Origin: Methylocystis sp.
Lineage (GTDB): Bacteria > Pseudomonadota > Alphaproteobacteria > Rhizobiales > Beijerinckiaceae
DNA: 64,000 bases
Assembly (NCBI GenBank): GCA_016178015.1
Contig: JACOUB010000036.1
Coordinates: forward strand, 1 to 64,000
Direction of reading: 5' to 3'
Shown here: piece after piece, positions 54,877 to 63,160 of the stretch
Numbering within the stretch: the stretch's first letter is position 1
Layout of the letters: each line of letters opens with the position of its first letter
Made by a program: the position numbers and the translations under genes
The notes under the pieces: generated by a model
What the model was told of the DNA's origin: nothing
Database searches by the model: none
Seen by the model: the letters and a program-made list of their open reading frames with translations, nothing else

Positions 54877-54926
54877 AACATCTCGAGACTTGCGCCGAGG
54901 AAGACTTGAGCGCCGGGCGCGGCCCC

Positions 54927-56087
54927 TCACGGGCGCGCCCAAGCGTCGATGGCGTCGGCGAAGATGCGTTCGCCCGCCGCTCCCTTTTCCATCGAGATCG
55001 TGGCGGCGCGCCCGTCCGTGAGCTGCATGGGAAGGTCGACGATCATCGGCGCGCGCAACAGCATGACGTTGCGCGCCTCGCGATCGCCGCGCATGAGGCC
55101 GATGAGGAAGTTGTTCTCGGTGGTGATCGGCACCGGAATGCCGACCACCCTTTCGCCCGCTTGCGCCTCGGGTCGGCGCATCTGAATGGGGCCGATCGCC
55201 TTGACGCCCTTCACGTCGGCGCCCGGCGCGACCTCGAACGAAACATTGATCGTGTGCGAGGCGGACAGGGTGGCGTCGAGGTTCTTCTGAAACACCAGCA
55301 TCAATTTGAGCTTGGCGTCGGGAATGTCGATGTCGCCGCGAATCGCCGAGGCGAGCGGCTGCCCCGGCCCGCCGCCGACATTGTCGAGACGCCAAACCAC
55401 CGAGCCGGGATAGGTCTTGACCTTGTTCGCCTCCTCCGGCGCCGCGACCAATAGCTCCGCCTTCTGGGCGACGGGAACCGTAGGCTCGCGCGACGCTCCG
55501 TCGGCGGCGCGCGTAGAGCTTGACGGCGCGCGATCTTGATCCCCGTCCCCGACGCGGTCGGCGATCTTGCCGCTCTCTGGGGAATCCTCGACGGAGGCCC
55601 CGGGGTTCGAGCGAACGAGGTCTTCGGGACGCTCACGAAATTGCCAGGCGGCGAGGGCGACCAGGCCGGCGAGCACGACGACGATGGCCGCAATCGCCAA
55701 CAGGCGGCGCGACCCGCCGGCGGCTTCCGGCGGCAGCGGCTGAGGCGCGGCAGGCCGCTGCCGCTCACGCGGCGACGTTTCCGGCGTGGCGGCTTCGGCA
55801 GCGCCAGAGCCGGCCGATACGGGTTGCCCGGCGCGCGCCGGCTTGGCGCGATCCTCGGTCTGGTCCGACTCCGGCTTGTTCCCCGCTTCCGCTTCGACGC
55901 GAGCGATCGCTTGTTCGAGCGCACGGCCCTCGGCCGCGATATCGCTCTCAGCCACGGGCGGCCGAATGCTCCGCAACTGGTTGAGCAGCGCCTTGCGCGC
56001 CCGCTCATAGACCGCCTGACGCGCCTCGGGCGCCGCTTGCGGAAGCGCAGCTACCGCTCGCGAAAGTAAAGAATAATAGTCGGCCAT
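54927..56087 (-). CDS. Conserved single-pass membrane protein, function unknown
   Basis: A 386-residue protein. The N-terminal 55 residues (ADYYSLLSRAVAALPQ, EARQAVYERARKALLNQLR) are a helical domain widely seen in Rhizobiales; then a Pro/Ala-rich linker, one transmembrane helix (about 128-150, LLAIAAIVVVLAGLVALAA), another disordered linker, and a C-terminal domain (about 215-385, VKTYPGSVVWRLDNVGGGPG, NVSFEVAPGADVKGVKAIGP) likely periplasmic and beta-rich. The ATG at 56087 lies 32 bp after the purA stop on the same strand, so co-transcription with purA is likely. Function unknown. Confidence 0.75.
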   Translation of the reverse strand: MADYYSLLSRAVAALPQAAPEARQAVYERARKALLNQLRSIRPPVAESDIAAEGRALEQAIARVEAEAGNKPESDQTEDRAKPARAGQPVSAGSGAAEAATPETSPRERQRPAAPQPLPPEAAGGSRRLLAIAAIVVVLAGLVALAAWQFRERPEDLVRSNPGASVEDSPESGKIADRVGDGDQDRAPSSSTRAADGASREPTVPVAQKAELLVAAPEEANKVKTYPGSVVWRLDNVGGGPGQPLASAIRGDIDIPDAKLKLMLVFQKNLDATLSASHTINVSFEVAPGADVKGVKAIGPIQMRRPEAQAGERVVGIPVPITTENNFLIGLMRGDREARNVMLLRAPMIVDLPMQLTDGRAATISMEKGAAGERIFADAIDAWARP

Positions 56088-56119
56088 CCGGGTTTTAAGA
56101 GCATTTCCGGCAATGGCCG

Positions 56120-57415
56120 TCAATCCTGGAAGGGATTGCGCACGAGAATCGTGTCGTCGCGTTCCGGACTGGTCGACAGCAAAGCCACCGGCGCGTCGAT
56201 CAATTCCTCGATACGGCGCACATATTTGATCGCTTGCGCCGGCAAATCGGCCCAAGAGCGCGCGCCGCCGGTCGTGCCCTTCCATCCTTCGATGGTTTCA
56301 TAGACCGGCATGACGCGCGCCTGCGCGGCCTGCGACGCCGGCAGGCGGTCGATCCGGCGGTCATCCAACAGATAATGGGTGCAGACCTTGATCTCGTCGA
56401 AACCGTCGAGGATGTCGAGCTTGGTCAGCGCGACGCCGTTGATGCCGGAGGTCTTGACCGCCTGCCGCATGAGCGCCGCGTCGAACCAGCCGCAACGCCG
56501 GCGTCGGCCGGTATTGGTGCCAAATTCCCGACCGCGGTCGCCGATCAGCTGACCGACGCCGTCGTGGAGTTCGGTGGGGAACGGCCCGCCGCCGACGCGC
56601 GTCGTGTACGCCTTGGCGATGCCGAGCACATAACCGATCGCCCCCGGCCCGAGCCCAGAGCCGCTCGCGGCGGCGGCGGCGACGGTGTTGGACGAGGTGA
56701 CGAAAGGATAGGTGCCGTGATCGACGTCGAGCAGCACGCCCTGCGCGCCCTCGAACAATATGCGCTTGCCGGCGCGCCGCTCATTCTCGAGCAAATTCCA
56801 TACCGCATCCATGAACGGCAGGATGTCGGGCGCGACGGAGAGCAGCTCCTCGCGCAGCGCCGCCGCCTTTATCTCGGGCAGACCGAGGCCGCGGCGCAGC
56901 GGATTGTGGTGCGACAACACGCGCGCGATCTTGTCGCTAAGCGTATCGGGCTCGGCGAGGTCCATCAGCCGAATCGAGCGGCGCCCAACCTTGTCTTCGT
57001 AAGCGGGACCGATGCCACGTTTGGTCGTGCCGATCTTGACGCCGTCGCCCGCAGACTCTTCCCGATGCGCGTCGAGTTCGCGATGCAGCGACAAGATCAA
57101 CGGCGCGTTTTCGGCGATCTTGAGATTGTTTGGCGAGATTTCGACGCCCTGTTCGCGCAGCCGCGCGATCTCGCCCATCAGAAAATGCGGATCGACGACG
57201 ACGCCGTTGCCGATCACCGAAAGCTTGCCCGGCCGCACGATGCCTGAGGGCAACAACGCGAGCTTGTAAGTCTTGCCGTTGATGACCAGCGTGTGGCCGG
57301 CGTTGTGGCCGCCTTGAAAACGCACCACGACATCGGCCTCGAGCGAGAGCCAATCGACGATCTTGCCTTTGCCTTCGTCGCCCCATTGGGCGCCGACGAC
57401 GACCACGTTCGCCAT
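56120..57415 (-). CDS. purA: Adenylosuccinate synthetase
   Basis: GTP-dependent joining of IMP and aspartate to adenylosuccinate, the first committed step to AMP. 431 residues, standard. [15 protein letters not shown] is the P-loop-like GTP site, [32 protein letters not shown] and [11 protein letters not shown] are conserved. The ATG at 57415 is certain by family start. No Shine-Dalgarno is visible, and a terminator-like hairpin ends 32 bp before the start, suggesting leader control. Confidence 0.97.
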   Translation of the reverse strand: MANVVVVGAQWGDEGKGKIVDWLSLEADVVVRFQGGHNAGHTLVINGKTYKLALLPSGIVRPGKLSVIGNGVVVDPHFLMGEIARLREQGVEISPNNLKIAENAPLILSLHRELDAHREESAGDGVKIGTTKRGIGPAYEDKVGRRSIRLMDLAEPDTLSDKIARVLSHHNPLRRGLGLPEIKAAALREELLSVAPDILPFMDAVWNLLENERRAGKRILFEGAQGVLLDVDHGTYPFVTSSNTVAAAAASGSGLGPGAIGYVLGIAKAYTTRVGGGPFPTELHDGVGQLIGDRGREFGTNTGRRRRCGWFDAALMRQAVKTSGINGVALTKLDILDGFDEIKVCTHYLLDDRRIDRLPASQAAQARVMPVYETIEGWKGTTGGARSWADLPAQAIKYVRRIEELIDAPVALLSTSPERDDTILVRNPFQD

Positions 57416-57446
57416 GGCGTTTTATGCTTTTCGGTTGGAAAGCGCG

Positions 57447-57476
57447 AAAAAGCCCCGGCGCGGTAACGCCGAGGCT
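57447..57476 (-). terminator. Rho-independent terminator in the purA leader
   Basis: On the minus strand AGCCTCGGCG and CGCCGGGGCT form a stem with a 6-nt loop followed by TTTTT. It lies 90 bp after the PfpI-like gene and only 32 bp before the purA ATG, so it is either that gene's terminator or a purA attenuator. Confidence 0.75.
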
Positions 57477-57565
57477 CGTTACCGTATTGCTCTAGCGCAA
57501 ACCGGGCGGGGGGTAAAGGCTTCGCTCGTGGGATGAGAAGGATTAGGATTTTGGGCTTCGTCGGC

Positions 57566-58255
57566 CTACCGTTCCGCCTTTGAAATTCCAACTGTCGCCA
57601 CGCCGTCATATGCGATGTCGCCGCGGTAGCCTTCGTAGGCGGCCGTGTATTCCATGACGCGCGCCACCTCGGTAATGAACTCCTCGCCATATCCGGCGCG
57701 GCGCAACAGGTGGAAACCAATCTCCATCCCCGAGGCGATGCCGCCGCCGGTGATGATCCGCCCCGCATCGACGACCCGCGCACGGCTGATGCGGCAAGCA
57801 GGGGCGATCTCGGCCAAGCGATCGATCGGCGTCTTGCCCATGCTCGAACTCTCCAGCCGATCGGGCTCCTTGCGATTGGTGGCGAGGCGGCCGTCGAGCA
57901 ACCCCATGCGCCCATAAATCCAAGAACCCGTGCACACCGATACGAGCAGCGTCTTTTCGGGGAGAGCGCGGATAAAGGCGTGCAAGCGAGCGTTGTTGAT
58001 TTCCTGGCGCGTGCCGAACCCGCCGGGAATCAGGAAGGCGTCCATGTCGGGGGCGTCGGCGAAACTGTAGTTGGGCAGCACGGTGAAACCTGCTTGGGCC
58101 TGCACGGGGCGCATCGATTCGCAGACGAAGAAGGCGTCGAGTTCCGGATCGAAGCGGCGCGCCACCGAGAAGACGCCGTAAGGCGCCGCGAAGTCGACGA
58201 TCTCCAGGTCCTTGCATATGAAAACGCCGAGACGAAAGCCAGGCTTGGAAGGCAT
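57566..58255 (-). CDS. DJ-1/PfpI family protein (isocyanide-hydratase-like)
   Basis: A 229-residue class I glutamine amidotransferase-like protein. LGVFICKDLEIVDFAAPYGV, AFLIPGGFGTRQEINN and the nucleophile elbow VSVCTGSWIYG with Cys match the DJ-1/PfpI subgroup that includes cyclohexyl-isocyanide hydratase and the sensor half of GlxA regulators; no AraC domain follows. ITGGGIASGMEIGFHLL is also typical. Substrate unknown. It stands 111 bp downstream of rtcB on the same strand. Confidence 0.85.
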   Translation of the reverse strand: MPSKPGFRLGVFICKDLEIVDFAAPYGVFSVARRFDPELDAFFVCESMRPVQAQAGFTVLPNYSFADAPDMDAFLIPGGFGTRQEINNARLHAFIRALPEKTLLVSVCTGSWIYGRMGLLDGRLATNRKEPDRLESSSMGKTPIDRLAEIAPACRISRARVVDAGRIITGGGIASGMEIGFHLLRRAGYGEEFITEVARVMEYTAAYEGYRGDIAYDGVATVGISKAER

Positions 58256-58366
58256 ACGAATTTCCTCCGTGCTTAGTTAGGTAGGCAGGTTGGCATCCAG
58301 ACTGGCCAAAGCCGGCGGCTTTTTATGGCGAGACACACATCGGGTTTGCAGCGATATTTGGATCGC

Positions 58367-59797
58367 TCAGCCCTTGATGCAGATGAGCGGCCTGAGGTAG
58401 GCGACTTTTTTCGCCAACCCTGCGGCCTCCGCCGAATCGACGACGGCGCGAACGTCCTTGTAAGCGCCTGGGGCTTCCTCGGCGATCCCGCGCATGGAAG
58501 GGCTCTTGACGATGATCCCTTGCGCTCGCAACGCGTCGACGACTTGTCGCCCGCTCCATGTGCGTGAGGCCGCATGGCGGCTCATCTGCCGCCCGGCTCC
58601 ATGACAAGCGGAAGAAAAAGCTTGGCTCTCGCTCGTGGCGATTCCAGCCATCACATAGGAACCCGCGCCCATACTGCCGCCGATCAGCACCGGTTGGCCA
58701 AAAGGACGCAGCGCTTCCGGTAGGCTCGGATCGCCCGGTCCGAATGCCCGCGTCGCGCCCTTTCGATGGACGAAAAGCTTACGTAATTTTCCATCGGCGT
58801 CATGGCCTTCAAGCTTGCATGTATTGTGCGAGACGTCGAACATCAGCGGCAGTTCGCCGTGCCGGAAAAAACGAGCGAACACTTGCCGAGTGAGATGGCC
58901 GATGATCTCGCGATTGGCGAGCGCACAATTGATGGCGGCGCGCATGGCGCCGAGGTAGCGTTGGCCGAGTTCCGAGTTGATCGGCGCACAGGCAAGTTCG
59001 CGGTCGGGCAGGTCAATTCCATAGCGTTCCGACGAAACGGCCATCTCCCGGAGGAACTCCGTGCCGATCTGATGCCCGAGGCCACGCGATCCGCAATGAA
59101 TCGTCACGACGCATTCTCCCCGCACGAGGCCATAGGCCGCCGCAATGGCCTCGTCGAAAACCTCGGCGATCTCCTGCACCTCGAGATAGTGGTTGCCGGA
59201 GCCGAGCGTCCCCATCTCACGACGCTGACGCTTTTTAGCTTGATCGGAAACGGCCGCCGGATCGGCGCCGTCGGCGCGTCCATGCTCTTCGATGCGCTCG
59301 AGATCTTCCGCCCGGCCCCAGCCGTTTTGCACGGCCCATTCGGCGCCTCCCGCGAGCATGGCCGTCATGTCCTGCGGGTTGAGCTCGATTTTCCCTTTAG
59401 AGCCGACGCCGACCGGCACATGCGCATAGAGCGCGTCGGCCAATTCCTGCTGAACCGCAACGATCTGATCGCGCTTCAGACCGGTAAGATGGGTGCGCAC
59501 GCCGCAAGAAACGTCGAAACCGACGCCCCCTGCGGACACGACGCCGCCAGCATCGGGATCGAAGGCGGCCACGCCGCCGATCGGGAATCCGTAACCCCAA
59601 TGCGCGTCCGGCATGGCGTATGACGCGCGCACGATGCCGGGAAGCATGGCGACGTTGGCGACTTGGTCGAAGACTTTATCGTCCATCGCGGCGATCAAGG
59701 CTTCGGTCGCATAGATGACGCCTGGCGCGCGCATGGCGCCGAAGGGCGCGATCCGCCAAGCCGTGTCGGAAAGCTTCTCAAAACGCGAGAGGTCCAT
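58367..59797 (-). CDS. rtcB: RNA-splicing ligase RtcB
   Basis: GTP- and Mn2+-dependent ligase joining RNA 2',3'-cyclic phosphate (or 3'-phosphate) and 5'-OH ends. 476 residues. PDAHWGYGFPIGGVAAF, GGVGFDVSCGVRTHL (metal Cys), GTLGSGNHYLEVQ, IHCGSRGLGHQ and the guanylylated His in HGAGRQMSR (His399) are intact. The archease cofactor gene lies immediately upstream (95 bp) on the same strand, the expected functional pair. No RtcA/RtcR is present, so the regulon differs from that of E. coli. Confidence 0.96.
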   Translation of the reverse strand: MDLSRFEKLSDTAWRIAPFGAMRAPGVIYATEALIAAMDDKVFDQVANVAMLPGIVRASYAMPDAHWGYGFPIGGVAAFDPDAGGVVSAGGVGFDVSCGVRTHLTGLKRDQIVAVQQELADALYAHVPVGVGSKGKIELNPQDMTAMLAGGAEWAVQNGWGRAEDLERIEEHGRADGADPAAVSDQAKKRQRREMGTLGSGNHYLEVQEIAEVFDEAIAAAYGLVRGECVVTIHCGSRGLGHQIGTEFLREMAVSSERYGIDLPDRELACAPINSELGQRYLGAMRAAINCALANREIIGHLTRQVFARFFRHGELPLMFDVSHNTCKLEGHDADGKLRKLFVHRKGATRAFGPGDPSLPEALRPFGQPVLIGGSMGAGSYVMAGIATSESQAFSSACHGAGRQMSRHAASRTWSGRQVVDALRAQGIIVKSPSMRGIAEEAPGAYKDVRAVVDSAEAAGLAKKVAYLRPLICIKG

Positions 59798-59892
59798 CGC
59801 CAGGCTCCGTTGCAGGGGCGTGAAGAGAACTAGGGCGCCGGCTGGCGAGACTCATTTCCGAAAAATAAGAATTTGTAACTGGCGCCACGCGC

Positions 59893-60351
59893 CTAAACGT
59901 CGATGACGCATTGGGCGCGCCACAGCCCAGGCCGGTCCTCGACGACGGCGAGCTCGGTAAAGGTCGCGCCCTTCACCTCGACGGCCGGCGCGTGGCGCGC
60001 GCGCGAGACGTGTTCGCCAAACGCCTTTGCCTGCAGACGGCGGCCGTCGATCGTGACGGTGAAAGCGCCAAAAACCATTTGGCGGTCGGCCATCTCAAAT
60101 ACCAACGCATTGATCCAGTCGAGGAACAGCAGGTCGAGTTTCGCCGCCTCCGCCTCGATCTCTACCGCATGCTCGAGGCGGATCGGCGCAGGGTCCGTAA
60201 CGGCTGCGGTCATGGCAAGCGCCGCTTGTTCGAAAGCCGCAGCGAGCGTCGGGCCGAAGCCACGGATCCCGATGTCCGCGCCATGGGGAAAATGCTCCCA
60301 ATATGCTGGACCCCGATCATGAGCGTCATTGGGTGGGCCGTCGTGCGACAT
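59893..60351 (-). CDS. Archease
   Basis: A 152-residue cofactor that speeds RtcB guanylylation and multiple turnover. WEHFPHGADIGIRGFGPTLA, FEQAALAMTAAVTD, LLFLDWINALVFEMADRQM and the metal-binding Asp residues near both ends (GADIGI; CVIDV) fit the family. It directly precedes rtcB and follows a RibD-C reductase by 50 bp on the same strand, so the three may be co-transcribed. Confidence 0.93.
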   Translation of the reverse strand: MSHDGPPNDAHDRGPAYWEHFPHGADIGIRGFGPTLAAAFEQAALAMTAAVTDPAPIRLEHAVEIEAEAAKLDLLFLDWINALVFEMADRQMVFGAFTVTIDGRRLQAKAFGEHVSRARHAPAVEVKGATFTELAVVEDRPGLWRAQCVIDV

Positions 60352-60401
60352 GAGCTTTCCCGATTTAACCGCCTTCGTCGACGGCTGCCGCCTCGCGACG
60401 G

Positions 60402-61262
60402 CTAAGCAGCGCGGCGCTGGTATCGAGCATAAAGGTGGCTGTGCGCCATCTTCAAGCTCAGCAAGTCAAACCGCGGCGCGTTCTCGGGCAGGAACGCCAT
60501 TTGCGCGATAAGGCCGGGCCGCGCATCGGCTTCGCTGCGGCCCGCAACGTGCGGCGACAGCGTAAGGAAGAGTTCGTCGACCAGCCCTTCGGCCAAAAAT
60601 TGGCCAAGCAGCGTCGGCCCACCTTCGAGCGCCAGTCGCTCCACGCCAAATTCCTCGCGGAGAATTTTCAAGGCGTCGGATGGAGACACCCGACCGCCGC
60701 CCGCCACCGTCCGAACTTGGGTAACGGCGAGCGCGTCGCCGTGATCGCGCCGCAAACGGCGGCGCCCTGTCTCGTTGGTGATGATGAGGGTCGACAATTC
60801 GGGAGTGTGAAAGGTGGGCTCGTCGAGCCTGATCTCGCCGCTCCCGGTGATGACGACGTTGAGCGGATGGATCGGCTTGTGAAGAATAGCTTGCCGGAAG
60901 GAGCGGAACTCTTCGCGTAAGCGCGGATAGACGAACTCGGGGATGCGGACATGCCCCGCGTCCCCATGCAGCGTGCCGGAGCCTATCAGCACGGCGTCCG
61001 TCAGGCTGCGCAACAATCCCATGATGAATTGGTCTTGTTCATTAAAGCCGCTGATTGCGCCGCCGCCTGATTGGCCAGGCAGCTGGTATGACGCCACGCC
61101 ATCGAGCGTCGTCACGAAGTTTGCCGCCACATAGACTGGGCGTGACGTAGGTAAAGGCAAACAAAGATCGCCGCCGTACGCTTCCTTCAAACGCGGCGAC
61201 AAACCCGGCCCTGGCGCAGCGGACGACCGCTCAAAGAGGGTGACGATCGGTTGCATGGCCAT
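60402..61262 (-). CDS. RibD C-terminal/dihydrofolate reductase-like family protein
   Basis: A 286-residue stand-alone reductase domain of the RibD_C type. VYVAANFVTTLDGVASYQLP, AVLIGSGTLHGDAGHVRIP and LALEGGPTLLGQFLAEGLVDELFLTLSP are the family blocks for NADPH and pyrimidine/pterin-like substrates. It is not riboflavin RibD itself because the deaminase domain is missing. The start is ATG at 61262 (a second ATG, codon 3, is equally possible). Substrate unknown. Confidence 0.85.
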   Translation of the reverse strand: MAMQPIVTLFERSSAAPGPGLSPRLKEAYGGDLCLPLPTSRPVYVAANFVTTLDGVASYQLPGQSGGGAISGFNEQDQFIMGLLRSLTDAVLIGSGTLHGDAGHVRIPEFVYPRLREEFRSFRQAILHKPIHPLNVVITGSGEIRLDEPTFHTPELSTLIITNETGRRRLRRDHGDALAVTQVRTVAGGGRVSPSDALKILREEFGVERLALEGGPTLLGQFLAEGLVDELFLTLSPHVAGRSEADARPGLIAQMAFLPENAPRFDLLSLKMAHSHLYARYQRRAA

Positions 61263-61304
61263 GAACGCCAGCCGTTCAGGAGCGGCGCCCCGCGCCTCGG
61301 CGGG

Positions 61305-61631
61305 TCAATGCGGCCGCCGAAAATAGGCGCGCGCCAGGGCGGCGAGCGCCGCGGTGCCAACCAGCAAGCCGGCGAGCGGAATCAAAAGCGCAACTGCGCC
61401 CAGCATGAGGATGAGCGCCGCAGCCGCAACAATTCCGGCCACCAGCGCGAAACCGATGAGGCCGAGCGGCCCAATCTTGCCGACATAGACACGGCGCACG
61501 CCGCGCTCATCGATGAAGACCCGCGTCCACGACGCGCTTTCCGCCTCGTCCCGCTGAGAGCGCTCCGGCGGAAGGATCTCCGGCTCGGCGTGATACGGCT
61601 CATCAGGTCGATGCGGTCGTTGGCCGGTCAT
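61305..61631 (-). CDS. Small membrane protein, unknown function
   Basis: A 108-residue protein. The N-terminal 50 residues are Pro/Arg/Glu-rich and polar (EPEILPPERSQRDEAE, FIDERGVRRVYVGKIGPLG); two hydrophobic helices (about 52-74 and 76-98) follow, with a basic end RAYFRRPH. The ATG at 61631 has a GAGG site. It lies 42 bp from the RibD-C gene on the same strand. Not recognised as a named family. Confidence 0.65.
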   Translation of the reverse strand: MTGQRPHRPDEPYHAEPEILPPERSQRDEAESASWTRVFIDERGVRRVYVGKIGPLGLIGFALVAGIVAAAALILMLGAVALLIPLAGLLVGTAALAALARAYFRRPH

Positions 61632-61916
61632 GTCATCTGTCCTCTCGTTATGCCCCTCATGTAAGGACGCCGCCGGGCGATCACAACGGTTCTGCGAGGC
61701 TCGCGGCGCGGCGCCATATGGCAGACCTAAAGTCGCCGCAAGCGCCGAGCCGCTCAGCCCTCGCTCGAGCTGGCGGTTGTCCAACGCGCGCGCGGGCATC
61801 ATGCCTAACAGGCTGATATTATTCGTATACATGTGTGGCGCCGAGCTTGATCCCGGCTGTCGTGCGGCGCCAAGGCCCTTGCTGAAATCGCCATTCGGCG
61901 CCATGTTTACCTGGCG

Positions 61917-62195
61917 ATGACCGACCCCCAGGAAAAAACATTGATCGAGGCCTTAAAGAAGGTCGACGCCCATGGCGACGTCGCGCCGCCGCACGTTCAG
62001 GATCCGATGACCATGGTGCTCCGTCAAAGGGCCATCCAAGCGGATCTGATGCGCTGGGACGATAGCCGCGGCCACTACGTGTTGACCGGCACGGGCCGCA
62101 GCCGGATCAGTGCGCGCAGCCGCGCCCCCGGCGCCGTGGTGCGCTTCAAGAAACGCGACCACGGAGACGACGGCGCGCCGCATCGAAACGCCTGA
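61917..62195 (+). CDS. Hypothetical small soluble protein
   Basis: A 92-residue basic protein (MTDPQEKTLIEALKKVD, QRAIQADLMRWDDSRGHYVL, TGTGRSRISARSRAPG) with a C-terminal Arg/Lys/His-rich tail. No family is recognised; the DSRGHYVLTGTGRSRI stretch resembles the end of a winged-helix. The ATG follows a weak site. It precedes the thioredoxin-like gene by 76 bp on the same strand. Confidence 0.5.
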   Translation: MTDPQEKTLIEALKKVDAHGDVAPPHVQDPMTMVLRQRAIQADLMRWDDSRGHYVLTGTGRSRISARSRAPGAVVRFKKRDHGDDGAPHRNA

Positions 62196-62271
62196 CCGGC
62201 GCGGCCCTGATCGTGTCCGCTTCGAAGATCACAGTTTTTTAGAGCAATGAAACGCACGCGGAGGCGCGATC

Positions 62272-62832
62272 ATGGCTACGTCTGCTGCGCCGATCATCCT
62301 GGATGCGCCGGCCGCCGACTTTCGCCTTCTTGCCACGGACGGGCGGACATACACGCTAAACGACGTCGCCGGCGAAAAAGGCACGGTCATCGTCTTCATC
62401 TGCAACCATTGCCCTTACGTTAAAGCCGTGATCGACCGACTTGTCGCGGATGCGCGCCTGCTCATGGCCGAGGGCGTCGGCTTTGCGGCCGTTTGTTCGA
62501 ACGACGCAATGGCCTATCCCGAAGACTCCTTCGCCAACATGAAGCATTTTGCAAAGGCGCACGCGTTGCCGTTTCCCTATCTTCACGACGAGACGCAGGC
62601 GGCGGCGCGCGCCTATGGCGCGGCGTGCACGCCTGACTTCTTCGGCTACGACCGCGACCGCAAGCTCAAGTACCGCGGCCGCCTCGACGAAGGCCGCACG
62701 AACCCGCCTGCGCCCGGCGCGCGCCGCGAGCTGGTCGAGGCGATGCGCGCCATCGCCGCCACCGGCCGCGCGCCGGCAGATCAAATTCCGTCGATCGGCT
62801 GTTCGATCAAATGGAAAGCGACGCAGGGCTGA
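62272..62832 (+). CDS. Thioredoxin-like (AhpC/TSA) family protein
   Basis: A 186-residue protein with the redoxin fold: DFRLLATDGRTYTLNDVAG, VIVFICNHCPYVKAVIDRL with the CNHC redox site (replacing CxxC of thioredoxin), GFAAVCSNDAMAYPEDSF, and TPDFFGYDRDRKLKYRGRLD with cis-Pro. This type is common in alpha- and gammaproteobacteria as a stand-alone cytoplasmic oxidoreductase. The start has GGAGG eight bases upstream. Confidence 0.9.
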   Translation: MATSAAPIILDAPAADFRLLATDGRTYTLNDVAGEKGTVIVFICNHCPYVKAVIDRLVADARLLMAEGVGFAAVCSNDAMAYPEDSFANMKHFAKAHALPFPYLHDETQAAARAYGAACTPDFFGYDRDRKLKYRGRLDEGRTNPPAPGARRELVEAMRAIAATGRAPADQIPSIGCSIKWKATQG

Positions 62833-62911
62833 TGCGTTTTCCGGTTAATGGCTTGGCGCGGACGCAAACACCCTCTCCCAGAAGGGCTACGGCATGTACA
62901 CATCTTATTGC

Positions 62912-63014
62912 CCCATCGTCCATCGCCCGTCAAACGGCTTGCGCCGCTTCGCTTTGCAAGCCGTTCCTCCGCTTCGCTCCGGCCCTTCGGGTGACTGGCG
63001 CTGGCCGATGGGGA
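62912..63014. repeat. Nested inverted-repeat structure
   Basis: CCCCATCG (62912-62919) pairs with CGATGGGG (63007-63014), enclosing AACGGCTTGC/GCAAGCCGTT (62934-62943, 62957-62966). It lies in the convergent gap after the thioredoxin-like gene. No gene is seen in 62833-63160. Confidence 0.6.
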
Positions 63015-63024
63015 TTTGGCATCC

Positions 63025-63081
63025 ATGTCCTTTGGTGAAATTTGTGCGCTGAAACGCGCGACAAATTTCACCAAAGGACAT
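63025..63081. repeat. 21-bp perfect inverted repeat with 15-nt loop
   Basis: Arms 63025-63045 (ATGTCCTTTGGTGAAATTTG plus T) and 63061-63081 are exact complements around a GC-rich loop. No T-run follows, so it is not a standard terminator. Confidence 0.85.
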
Positions 63082-63160
63082 GAGGCGCGACCCGCTGAGC
63101 GCCAGCTAAGGTGTGTGCGCATGTCAGCCCACAAGGAGAAGGGTCCGCCAACCGAAGCGA

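Noticed and set aside
58311-58327. Plus-strand terminator-like AAAGCC-GGC-GGCTTT followed by T-run
   Set aside because: No plus-strand gene precedes it; the T-run is on the wrong strand for the rtcB transcript. Possibly a chance hairpin.
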